The position numbers and the translations under genes were made by a program. The notes under the pieces were generated by a model. That model saw only the letters and a program-made list of their open reading frames with translations. It did not search any database and had not been told where the DNA came from. From assembly GCA_903930095.1 (NCBI GenBank), contig CAIYXE010000441.1, positions 1-5,852 of the forward strand: a stretch of 5,852 nt of DNA, in the 5' to 3' direction. Positions 1 through 5,367 of this stretch are shown here, piece after piece (position 1 is the first letter of the stretch; the number at the start of each line of letters is the position of its first letter). Source of the stretch: an uncultured Hyphomicrobiales bacterium. GTDB taxonomy: Bacteria > Pseudomonadota > Alphaproteobacteria > Rhizobiales > Aestuariivirgaceae.

Positions 1-2
1 AG

Positions 3-158
3 CACCTTGACCACTTCATTGCCGCTTACAACTTCGGCCGCCGGCTCAAGACCCTCAAGGGGCTCACGCCGTACGAGTTCATCTGCAAACAGTGGACAAA
101 AGAACCTGAACGCTTCAGGTTCAATCCGATCCATCAAATGCTGGGACTAAACATCTAA
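3..158 (+). CDS. IS481-family transposase, C-terminal end (runs off the left edge)
   Basis: The first 51 visible codons end at TAA 156-158. They contain the stretch NFGRRLKTLKGLTPYEF and end IHQMLGLNI, which is the characteristic C-terminus of IS481-family (DDE integrase-core) transposases. The DDE catalytic domain lies upstream of the window, so I cannot tell whether the gene is intact. The IS481 right-hand terminal repeat is not obvious after the stop: an IS630-type reading frame begins only 21 bp further on. This suggests that the element is truncated at its right end or joined directly to the next element. Family assignment is from recognised C-terminal sequence; activity is unknown. Confidence 0.8.
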   Translation, partial: HLDHFIAAYNFGRRLKTLKGLTPYEFICKQWTKEPERFRFNPIHQMLGLNI

Positions 159-159
159 A

Positions 160-178
160 GTGTGAAGGAGATTCACAC
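160..178. repeat. Perfect 7-bp inverted repeat around a ribosome-binding site
   Basis: GTGTGAA (160-166) and TTCACAC (172-178) are exact reverse complements separated by GGAGA. The loop carries the AAGGAG-like Shine-Dalgarno sequence of the IS630 remnant, whose ATG is at 180. In RNA the hairpin would present or mask this site. It may instead be part of an IS end at the IS481/IS630 junction. The structure is visible; the role is inferred. Confidence 0.4.
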
Positions 179-179
179 C

Positions 180-407
180 ATGCCTGCAGCCGTTCATCTT
201 CGCGCCGATTACTCCGCCCCTGACATTCACCGGCGTGCAAAGGCATTGATGGATATCAATCAGAACCGCCGGTTTCTGTCGCCTGCCGCTATTGTCGTGG
301 GCCGGAGTCGGGAGGAGGCGGCGCGTAGTGGCGCTATGGACCGGCAGACCCTGCGCGATTAGGTGCACCGGTTCAACGAATTCGGCCCCGATGACCTTCT
401 TGACCGG
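180..407 (+). pseudogene. IS630-family transposase, N-terminal remnant with internal TAG
   Basis: ATG 180 follows a GGAG at 167-170. The 60 codons read from it match the N-terminal helix-turn-helix part of IS630-family transposases, with REEAARSGAMDRQTLRD as the recognisable core (the family usually shows EAAR.GGMDRQTLRDWVHRFN). The codon after RD is TAG (360-362) where the family has Trp (TGG), a single-base nonsense change. The frame then continues with VHRFNEFGPDDLLDR up to base 407. There it stops exactly where the IS3-type terminal repeat begins, and the TGA of that repeat supplies the next stop. The whole DDE catalytic domain is missing, so this is a dead remnant. A GTG at 162 could extend the frame by six codons, but ATG 180 has better spacing and the family-like start. 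Confidence 0.8.
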
Positions 408-429
408 TGATCGGCCCCAAACGGGTGGT
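408..429 (+). repeat. Terminal inverted repeat of the IS3-type element, left
   Basis: Bases 408-418, TGATCGGCCCC, are the exact reverse complement of 5537-5547. Over 22 bases (against 5526-5547) 19 positions agree. The match ends sharply against IS630 coding sequence at 407, as expected for an element end. The three bases outside (CGG) do not match those outside the right copy (GTG), so no target duplication pairs the two ends. Confidence 0.7.
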
Positions 430-627
430 TCGGGTTGAATGTGAGTGCATGATTGGGTTGGGCGCCAGCGCGGGCGGCGAAGCAGGTCGGGGTAGCGCCG
501 CCGCCCGCGCGGATTGCGGAATGAAGACCTCCGGGGCAGGAGAGCTGTAGCCCAGAAGTCCATGTGGTCGAAGCGTATTGTAGAAGCGCCACCAGCTTTC
601 GACCTTAAGCCGGGCTTCAGCTGGCGG
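408..627 (-). pseudogene. IS3-family transposase, C-terminal remnant with its terminal repeat (left copy)
   Basis: On the minus strand this reads AEARLKVESWWRFYNTLRPH, then GLLGYSSPAPEVFIP. This is the conserved tail of IS3-family OrfB (the family pattern is W+.YN..RPHSSLGYRPPAPE). The integrase core with its DDE residues is absent. The outer end is TGATCGGCCCC (408-418), matched by the reverse complement at 5537-5547, so 408 is taken as the element boundary. Compared with the right-hand copy it has 39 extra bases just after EVFIP. It has also lost the stop codon after PIMH (CAA-TAA in the right copy, CAC-TCA here), so its frame reads through the element end into the IS630 remnant and stops at 373. 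The inner boundary near 627 is where similarity to the other copy fades. Confidence 0.75.
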
Positions 628-749
628 AAGGGCCGGGCCGCCCGCGACCGTAGAACGGGCTTGCTGGCGGTATGTCGGGAAACTAGTCTTGCAACTCCGA
701 TGCATCATCCGCTCACCGCAGCGGAACCTACAAACGGAAAGGCAATGAC
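628..749. other. Upstream region of pgiA
   Basis: About 120 bp between the IS3 remnant and the pgiA start. No convincing gene is seen on either strand. The only clear signal is the ribosome-binding site GGAAAGG at 736-742, seven bases before ATG 750. I could not identify a convincing -35/-10 pair, a -24/-12 promoter or a TGT-N10-ACA activator site. The promoter could lie here or within the IS remnant. Confidence 0.45.
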
Positions 750-1313
750 ATGTTACCGGAAGGCGTCACGATCGATCCACTGACGGGCCACATTTCGCCC
801 AGCACCGGAAAATATACCAAAAGGCTGAGTGAGTTTCGCGGCATCTACCGCGATGAGAAGGCTCTCGACGCGTTGCTCAAGGAACAGGGAGATCTCGTGA
901 CCTATGAAGTCGTGGAGTATCGGGCCGACGGGTCTGATCTGTTCTTCGGCACCACCACGATGATGCCGGGCCGCGTTGGTGACGAGTACTTCATGACGCG
1001 CGGCCACTATCATGCCCGCCAGGACCGGGGCGAGATCTACTATACCCAGTCGGGAGAAGGGATCCTCCTGCTGCACTCCCGCGACGGCCAGACACGAGAG
1101 GTCGACATGAAGCCAGGCGTATGCGCCTTCATCCCACCGGACTGGGCGCATCGCTCCGTCAATACCGGCAAATCGCGGCTTGTGTTCGTGTGGTGTTGCA
1201 GCCAGGATGCAGGCCACGACTATGCCGAGATCGCGTCCAAGGGCATGCGGAAACTCGTGGTGGCGAAGGAAGATGCTGCAGCCTGCATTCCAAATCCACG
1301 CTTCCAGGTCTAG
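750..1313 (+). CDS. pgiA: Cupin-type glucose-6-phosphate isomerase
   Basis: Cytoplasmic, metal-dependent isomerase that interconverts glucose-6-phosphate and fructose-6-phosphate. It belongs to the archaeal/cupin PGI family and is unrelated to the usual SIS-fold Pgi. At 187 residues it has the normal length for this family. The cupin metal site is visible: TRGHYHA (83-89) gives His86 and His88, GEIYYT gives Glu95, and PPDWAHR (129-135) gives His134. The family's C-terminal DYAEIASKGMRKLVV is also present. ATG 750 is preceded by GGAAAGG at a spacing of seven; an ATG at 745 is in another frame. All expected metal ligands are present and the frame is intact, so the enzyme is probably functional. 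It converges on the sugar kinase, and the two stop codons share CTAG 1310-1313. Together they would channel fructose into the hexose-6-phosphate pool. The symbol follows usage for cupin PGIs. Confidence 0.94.
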   Translation: MLPEGVTIDPLTGHISPSTGKYTKRLSEFRGIYRDEKALDALLKEQGDLVTYEVVEYRADGSDLFFGTTTMMPGRVGDEYFMTRGHYHARQDRGEIYYTQSGEGILLLHSRDGQTREVDMKPGVCAFIPPDWAHRSVNTGKSRLVFVWCCSQDAGHDYAEIASKGMRKLVVAKEDAAACIPNPRFQV

Positions 1314-2239
1314 ACGGCACGCGCAAGAAACGCCGCAACCTCCTCCATCGTCGGCAAACTGCCCATGGCGCCTTTCCGCGAGGCTGCCAGGCCTCCCGCT
1401 GCACAGGACATGCGCACCAATTGCGGCGGGTCAACGTCGTGCAACACGCCTGACAGCACGGATGCCGTGTAGGCATCGCCTGCTCCGGTGGTATCAAGGG
1501 CATTGACCCTGAAGCCTGCGCACTTGAACTTGCCTTTACGTGTATAGAGGATCGCACCCCCAGCTCCCCGCGTGACCGAGAGATATCTGAGCCTGTCGTG
1601 CCACAGGGCTGCCACGGCGAAATCGTCGTCTTCGCCGGGGTGAAGGCTCCGCAGTTCCTCTTCACTCACCTTAACGATGGATGAACGGCCGATGACCTCT
1701 CGTCCGGCCTCCAGCATGCGCAGCTCGCTGTCCCACATTGATGGCCGGAAATTGACATCGCAGGAAATGGAAAGGCCATGGGCATCCGCAAGGTCCATCG
1801 CCTTGCGTTGTGCCGCAGCGGAGACCGGCGAGGCCAAGGTCAGTATTCCGACATGCAGCATCTTCGATTGCCTGAACCACTCTGGCGCAATGTCTTCGGC
1901 CCGGATGTGCTGGTCCGCAGGCTTGTCATGATAGAACATGAAGGAGCGGTCGCCGCTCTCGTCCAGCGTCACGATAGAGAGGCCGGACTGCTCCGTGCGG
2001 GACTGGACGATGCCCGACACGTCGACCCCGTGGCCCATGAGGGCCGCAATCAGCAGCCGGCCGAATGCATCATCCCCGACGCGGCTGACCATGAGGGCCT
2101 GTAGGCCCAGTTTGGCGAGGCCGGCTGCAACATTGCCTGGTGCGCCACCGGCGCTGGGCATATAGAGCCAGTCACCATTACACTGCGAATGCGGAATGAG
2201 ATCGACAAAGAGATCGCCGAGACAAATAACATCCCACAT
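1310..2239 (-). CDS. PfkB-family carbohydrate kinase, probably fructokinase
   Basis: Cytoplasmic ATP-dependent sugar kinase of the ribokinase/PfkB fold, 309 residues (normal length). PfkB signature 1 is GGAPGNVAAGLAKLG (31-45). Signature 2 is DTTGAGDAY (249-257), with Asp255 as the expected catalytic base. DVNFRPSMW (161-169) and the C-terminal KGAMGSLPT are typical of bacterial fructokinases, which phosphorylate fructose to fructose-6-phosphate. A kinase for a related ketose or deoxy-sugar acid cannot be excluded from motifs alone. The pairing with a phosphoglucose isomerase favours fructose. The ATG at 2237-2239 starts MWDVICLGDLFVDLIP, the family's normal first strand, so the start is secure. 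No good Shine-Dalgarno precedes it; instead a minus-strand frame ends with TGA at 2241-2243, one base before the ATG, which may couple translation. Its 3' end overlaps pgiA by four bases. Confidence 0.92.
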   Translation of the reverse strand: MWDVICLGDLFVDLIPHSQCNGDWLYMPSAGGAPGNVAAGLAKLGLQALMVSRVGDDAFGRLLIAALMGHGVDVSGIVQSRTEQSGLSIVTLDESGDRSFMFYHDKPADQHIRAEDIAPEWFRQSKMLHVGILTLASPVSAAAQRKAMDLADAHGLSISCDVNFRPSMWDSELRMLEAGREVIGRSSIVKVSEEELRSLHPGEDDDFAVAALWHDRLRYLSVTRGAGGAILYTRKGKFKCAGFRVNALDTTGAGDAYTASVLSGVLHDVDPPQLVRMSCAAGGLAASRKGAMGSLPTMEEVAAFLARAV

Positions 2240-2240
2240 G

Positions 2241-2414
2241 TCAGGAGCTTCGGCGCAAGTGCCGCACTCTCACGGCCACACAGGATTCCGGCAATCCGTC
2301 ACGCCAGGAGCAGAGCCACTCACAGGACGAACTCACGCTGTTGGAACGGTACACCTCAAAGCCCCTGTGATGCAGGTCATGGTCGATACAGGTTACATTC
2401 ATCGTCGCCCCCAT
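2241..2414 (-). CDS. Possible short leader ORF or gene remnant before the kinase
   Basis: A minus-strand frame of 57 codons from ATG 2412-2414 (another ATG lies at 2400-2402, and a GTG at 2421-2423) ends in TGA one base before the kinase ATG (TGA-C-ATG). I do not recognise the protein: it is Cys-, Arg- and Ser-rich, with IDHDLHHRGFEVYRSNS near the start, and has no visible domain. The tight junction and the kinase's poor ribosome-binding site make translational coupling possible. The plus strand is also open here, so the frame may be fortuitous or the tail of a lost upstream gene. Low confidence as a true gene. Confidence 0.2.
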   Translation of the reverse strand: MGATMNVTCIDHDLHHRGFEVYRSNSVSSSCEWLCSWRDGLPESCVAVRVRHLRRSS

Positions 2415-2754
2415 TTGCGACACTCTCCGTGCAGACCCAGTGTGGCCACGTGCCGGTGCCCGGCGCAGCCACGAGACGAGGTTGATCTGGGAAGGCTAGG
2501 CAAGTCCTGGGCCATAGCTGGCGGGCTTGCTCCACGCCCGATCGCCACGCTTGTTCGTCGTGCAGGCTCGCGCTTCCTCCATCCTTCGTCCCCGAAACGA
2601 CCTAAATGCTATTCCCGAAGCCACAGCACGTCAATTTGGCGTAGAAGACTGATGAAAGCGCAGCGCTTCTTGGCCTCCTCGGCCTTATCTGGGTGGCCGA
2701 GCTCGCAAGGTCTGAGGCCCGGGGCTCTTGGTCGTGTCCCGGGCGTCGTTTGGA
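2415..2754. other. Non-genic stretch between the kinase leader and the IS5 remnant
   Basis: No recognisable intact gene. Overlapping open frames on both strands look like the shadows common in GC-rich DNA. Two items stand out: a sigma-54-like promoter on the minus strand (2499-2514), and a minus-strand frame ending at 2609 whose last residues, HPDKAEEAKKRCAFISLLR and on to WLRE, have a protein-like charge pattern. The latter could be the tail of a decayed gene, but I cannot name it. The rest shows nothing I can support. Confidence 0.4.
2499..2514 (-). promoter_or_regulatory. Sigma-54-type (-24/-12) promoter candidate upstream of the kinase
   Basis: Minus strand reads TGGCCCAGGACTTGCC. It fits the RpoN pattern TGGCAC-N5-TTGCA, with the GG and GC doublets at the required spacing (GG at 2512-2513, GC at 2500-2501). 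Predicted transcription would start near 2488 and run toward the short ORF and the kinase, leaving a leader of about 250 bases. No NifA-type TGT-N10-ACA site was found in the 200 bp upstream, and two consensus positions differ, so this could be chance. Confidence 0.35.
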
Positions 2755-2952
2755 TTTTGTTGATGAAGCCGTTCGCGAACCGCGCCCACAGGGAGCGCCA
2801 CGCTCCGGAACCTGATCGGGCGCTTCTCCAACAGGCTGAAGCACTTCCGAAGGCTTGCAAAACGATACAACATGATCACACAGAGCTATATTGGCTTCGT
2901 CCTCAGCGCCTCAGCAGGCCTCTGGTGCAGGCACCTTGTCGCCAGGCGCTAA
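2755..2952 (+). pseudogene. IS5-family transposase, C-terminal remnant
   Basis: From 2767 the plus strand reads SRSRTAPTG, then RNLIGRFSNRLKHFRRLAKR and IGFVLSASAGLW. This aligns by eye with the end of IS5-family (IS427-like) transposases, whose tail runs SRSRK...HRN.IERCFSRLKHFRR.ATRYD...F...LAAAMIW. It includes the position of the last catalytic acidic residue, which would fall in the NxIE part: here RNLIG, so that Glu is missing. Two TGA codons at 2761-2766 and a likely frameshift (EAV just upstream is in another frame) show decay. The N-terminal two thirds are gone. The frame ends at TAA 2950-2952, overlapping the ndh stop, after an extra CRHLVARR that looks like read-out rather than transposase. 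Confidence 0.65.
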
Positions 2953-4304
2953 TGAAGCTTCAGCCTTGGGCGGATCACTTGATTTACATGACCGATGGCC
3001 ATGAGCGTCAGCCCACGGATCCAGCCATGAATGGCAACAAGATGCATGCGGTAAAGCGAGATGTACACGAGGCGTGCAAAACGGCCTTCTACGGCCATAC
3101 GGCCACCGATCAGGTTGCCCATCAGACTTCCGACGGTTGAATAGCGCGACAGCGACACGAGTGACCCCTTGTCGCGGTACACAAAACTGGTGAGGTTACG
3201 CTTGCCAGAAACCAGAGCCTTGATGTTCATGAAAGCCGTGGCTGCCATCTGGTGCGCGGCCTGCGCGCGCGGGGGGATTGGTTTCGTCTCGCCCGGGGCA
3301 ACGAAAAACGCACAATCTCCAATCGCGAGGATGCGCTCATCGCGGCTGGTCTGGAGCGTCGGGCCAACTACCAATTGGTTTGACCGGGTCGTTTCAAGGC
3401 CACCGATGTCCTTCAAGATGTCCGGACCGCGCACACCCGCCGCCCAGATTTTCAGATCAGCGGGAATTATACCGTTGTCGGTGACAACTTCCCCGGCGCG
3501 CACCTCCATCACTTTGGTATTGACGGCAACGCGAACGCCGATGTTCTCGAGTTCGCTCTTGGCGGCCTCTGCGAGTTTCTCCGGCAATGCAGGCAGAATG
3601 CGAGGTCCCGCCTCAATGAGAGTTACCCGCAACCGGCTCTCGTCAAACACCTCGAGGCCATAGTGCTTGAGCGCAGCTGCCGCATTAAAGAGTTCGGCGG
3701 CGAGTTCGACGCCGGTTGCTCCGCCGCCCACAATCGCAATATCGACACGTGCATCCGCCCCTTCGGCGCGCGAAACACGCAGGCAATGATCAAGCAATTT
3801 TTGGCGGAACCGGTCCGCCTCCCGGCGGCTGTCAAGAAAGAGGCAGTGTTGGCGCACCCCGGGCGTGCCGAAGTCATTTGAGACAGCTCCGATGGCAATC
3901 ACTAGCCAATCGTAACGAATGCGGTGACGGCCGATGAGTTCAGATCCATCGTCGTCAAGGATAGGTGCGATTACGACTTGGCGTGCCTCGCGGTCGATCG
4001 CCTCCAGGTTTCCGAGAAAGAAGCGGTACCCCCACCGGTGGCCGTGCCCGCGATAGCCGACCTCGTCAAGGTTGGCATCGAGAGAGCCTGCTGCCACTTC
4101 GTGAAGGAGCGGCTTCCATATGTGAGTATGGTTACGCTCGACGAGGATGATGTCGAAGTCCTCGCGCCCATAATGGGTGCCAAGTTTCCGCACGAGTTCG
4201 AGCCCCCCGGCGCCCCCGCCGACCACGACGATCTGCGTCTTGAGCTTCTTGGGTGCAGGCTTCTCTGAAGCATGGAACCCATTCGCACTCGTCTCATTCA
4301 GCAT
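2949..4304 (-). CDS. ndh: Type II NADH:quinone oxidoreductase (NDH-2)
   Basis: Membrane-associated flavoprotein that passes electrons from NADH to quinone without pumping protons. It has 451 residues, slightly longer than the usual 400-440 because of a polar N-terminal extension of about 22 residues. The first Rossmann motif is VVVGGGAGGLELV (26-38), binding FAD, and the second is IAIVGGGATGVELAAEL (189-205), binding NADH. AIGDCAFF (327-334) supplies the FAD-contacting Asp330, and PPRAQAAHQMA (344-354) is the quinone-side motif of the family. The amphipathic C-terminus, about 408-451, ending NQVIRPRLKLH, is where NDH-2 proteins attach to the inner membrane face. The start at 4302-4304 has AGGAG (plus-strand 4311-4315) six bases upstream. 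The gene stands alone, with more than 260 bp upstream free of convincing genes and an IS5 remnant overlapping its stop. It is apparently intact and could dispose of NADH from the neighbouring sugar pathway. A related FAD-dependent quinone reductase is the alternative, but less likely. Confidence 0.92.
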   Translation of the reverse strand: MLNETSANGFHASEKPAPKKLKTQIVVVGGGAGGLELVRKLGTHYGREDFDIILVERNHTHIWKPLLHEVAAGSLDANLDEVGYRGHGHRWGYRFFLGNLEAIDREARQVVIAPILDDDGSELIGRHRIRYDWLVIAIGAVSNDFGTPGVRQHCLFLDSRREADRFRQKLLDHCLRVSRAEGADARVDIAIVGGGATGVELAAELFNAAAALKHYGLEVFDESRLRVTLIEAGPRILPALPEKLAEAAKSELENIGVRVAVNTKVMEVRAGEVVTDNGIIPADLKIWAAGVRGPDILKDIGGLETTRSNQLVVGPTLQTSRDERILAIGDCAFFVAPGETKPIPPRAQAAHQMAATAFMNIKALVSGKRNLTSFVYRDKGSLVSLSRYSTVGSLMGNLIGGRMAVEGRFARLVYISLYRMHLVAIHGWIRGLTLMAIGHVNQVIRPRLKLH

Positions 4305-4571
4305 TCCGCACTCCTGTCTCTGGCACGAATAAATCGGCTTGCGGCTGCGGATCGAAGCAAAGTGCCAAAAGCATTAAGTATCCCCCTCGAACCGTACACC
4401 CCGACCGTACACTTGACTGGCCGGTTACCACAGGTGCGATAACGCTCGCCACCCAAACCTTCCCATGTTCTTGCCTGGGGACCTATTGAGGCAGAGCTCG
4501 GCGGGGGCGGGAGTTCGATGGCTGAAAAATGTGTGAAGCTCCGGCGGCCACATCTTGACCGGTGCTGCGGG
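4305..4571 (-). promoter_or_regulatory. ndh upstream region
   Basis: No supported gene on either strand. It holds the ndh Shine-Dalgarno (4311-4315) and a pair of 9-bp direct repeats, ACCGTACAC, at 4391-4399 and 4404-4412. A minus-strand GATACT near 4380 resembles a -10 box but has no good -35 partner, so I do not call a promoter position. Confidence 0.4.
4391..4412. repeat. Tandem 9-bp direct repeats upstream of ndh, possible operator
   Basis: ACCGTACAC occurs at 4391-4399 and again at 4404-4412, a 13-bp period, about 87-108 bp before the ndh start. Each contains the palindrome GTAC. Paired direct repeats at this distance are a common layout for an activator or repressor site, but no regulator is known for this motif here. 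The repeats are visible; the role is inferred. Confidence 0.35.
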
Positions 4572-4802
4572 TCAAGGCCAACTGCGGGAAACCGGTTTCT
4601 CCGAAGCTATTGGAAAGGGAGGGGCAAGCGATTCACGTTTCCAGAAGTTTCGTGATTTAAACATGAATATCAACATCTTGATCAGCACTGACGGGACGAC
4701 GCCGACAGCAAAAAGGGTCAATGCCAGCAGGATATTCCGGAGTAAAGTTGCAAGGACAAACCCGCCGCGAGACGCCCCGTGGACCTTATCCCGTTTGACC
4801 AA
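4572..4802 (-). CDS. Possible small membrane protein (unrecognised)
   Basis: A 76-codon minus-strand frame with a TTG start at 4800-4802. It has a basic N-terminus (MVKRDK), then a long hydrophobic stretch from about residue 15 to 48 that includes NILLALTLFAVGVVPSVLI, then a basic segment (KSRNFWKR) and a polar tail. This is the shape of a small inner-membrane protein with one long or two short membrane segments. The start is weak (TTG, only GGCGGA nearby) and no family is recognised. It lies in the same orientation as ndh, 267 bp upstream. It may be a real small gene, a remnant, or chance. Confidence 0.25.
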   Translation of the reverse strand: MVKRDKVHGASRGGFVLATLLRNILLALTLFAVGVVPSVLIKMLIFMFKSRNFWKRESLAPPFPIASEKPVSRSWP

Positions 4803-4851
4803 CAGATCCGCCGTAAATCGATATGCGTATCTGCGATGTGAGGTGAACCTA

Positions 4852-5064
4852 ATGCTCGATCAAAACATGTCGCAAGCCTTGCTTGCCTGGGAAAATCTCT
4901 TGTCCGGAAGTGGATTCGGAGACGTCACAAAAACGGCCATACGGGAAAGGGGTTGGATAGATCAAGATGGCCGGCCAACCGAGGATGGCCGTCGCGTAAT
5001 CGAAGCATTATCTGGTCAAAACGACCAAAGAAGTGTCTTTCGTCATTTGTTTGGGGGCGTGTGA
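4852..5064 (+). CDS. Small conserved-looking hypothetical protein, 70 aa
   Basis: ATG 4852 is preceded by GAGGTG (4840-4845) at a spacing of six, the best ribosome-binding site in this part of the window. The open frame extends upstream to 4555, but that part has no plausible start signal and low-quality sequence, so the short form is preferred. The product is soluble and mixed-charge: SQALLAWENLLSGSGFGD, then TAIRERGWIDQDGRPTEDGR, then a short helix and FRHLFGGV. The middle part resembles the last helix and wing of small helix-turn-helix domains (GW.D.DG.PT..G), which would suggest DNA binding, but this is weak. I do not recognise a family. It is divergent from ndh and followed by non-genic DNA. 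Confidence 0.55.
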   Translation: MLDQNMSQALLAWENLLSGSGFGDVTKTAIRERGWIDQDGRPTEDGRRVIEALSGQNDQRSVFRHLFGGV

Positions 5065-5105
5065 GTCACTCACGATCGCCGGCCGGCCGTCATTTTCTTG
5101 CCTTG
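5061..5105 (+). terminator. Weak inverted repeats after the 70-aa gene
   Basis: GTGAG-TCA-CTCAC (5061-5073) straddles the stop codon. It is followed by the self-complementary GGCCGGCC region (around 5080-5088) and a moderately T-rich run, GTCATTTTCTTG. This could slow or end transcription of the small gene, but there is no classic GC stem with a loop and a U tract. Confidence 0.2.
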
Positions 5106-5367
5106 TGGCCCCCCTCGCACGCGACCTGATGGCCGAGACGACGCCCGGACCAAATAATAGTGCTTTTGCGATATCTCCTCGTTTGTGTGAAGGACCAGCT
5201 TGTTTCCGGGGGGGAGACCCGCAGATAGGCATGGGCTTGGAGGCCGAGGTCCAGGCATTTGCCGATATAGTCATGTTTTGATTTCCTGGATGGAGAAGGT
5301 TTCCGAGGCAGGATGCGAGCGAGACGCAGCGTGATACAAGTTCAGATGACAACTGCTTTGACTACCA
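5074..5367. other. Non-genic stretch between the small gene and the right IS3 remnant
   Basis: About 290 bp. Open frames exist on both strands, but none has a credible start, ribosome-binding site or recognised motif. A minus-strand frame from 5281 reads KHDYIGKCLDLGLQAHAYL, which looks protein-like, but it matches nothing I know. I see no supported gene. Confidence 0.4.

Noticed and set aside
753..1217. Minus-strand open frame inside pgiA
   Set aside because: It is a shadow of pgiA, whose cupin metal motif is unambiguous on the plus strand.
1159..1665. Minus-strand open frame of 168 codons across the kinase/pgiA junction
   Set aside because: It is in another frame from the PfkB signatures and has no motifs of its own.
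2609..2707. Minus-strand peptide tail with DKAEEAKKRC as the end of a gene
   Set aside because: It is protein-like, but no family is recognised and there is no start or upstream homology; kept only as a remark in the non-genic entry.
2196..3140. Long plus-strand open frame of 314 codons
   Set aside because: It runs antisense to the kinase start and the ndh end, has no ribosome-binding site or recognised domain, and crosses the IS5 remnant in the wrong frame. Long shadows are common in GC-rich DNA.
3923..4268. Plus-strand open frame of 114 codons opposite ndh
   Set aside because: It mirrors the ndh N-terminal region, where both Rossmann motifs establish the real frame.
4321..4344. TGGCACG...TTGC upstream of ndh as a sigma-54 promoter
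   Set aside because: It is on the plus strand (wrong direction for ndh), and the spacing between the GG and GC doublets is far too long.
4361..4371. Minus-strand TGGCACTTTGC upstream of ndh as a -24/-12 promoter
   Set aside because: The spacing is four bases too short for RpoN recognition.
4413..4441. Plus-strand TTGACT with GCGATA as a sigma-70 promoter
   Set aside because: The -10 match is poor and no gene starts downstream on that strand within 400 bp.
4555..4851. N-terminal extension of the 70-aa gene to 169 aa
   Set aside because: There is no start signal at 4555 and low-complexity sequence, while a strong GAGGTG precedes ATG 4852.
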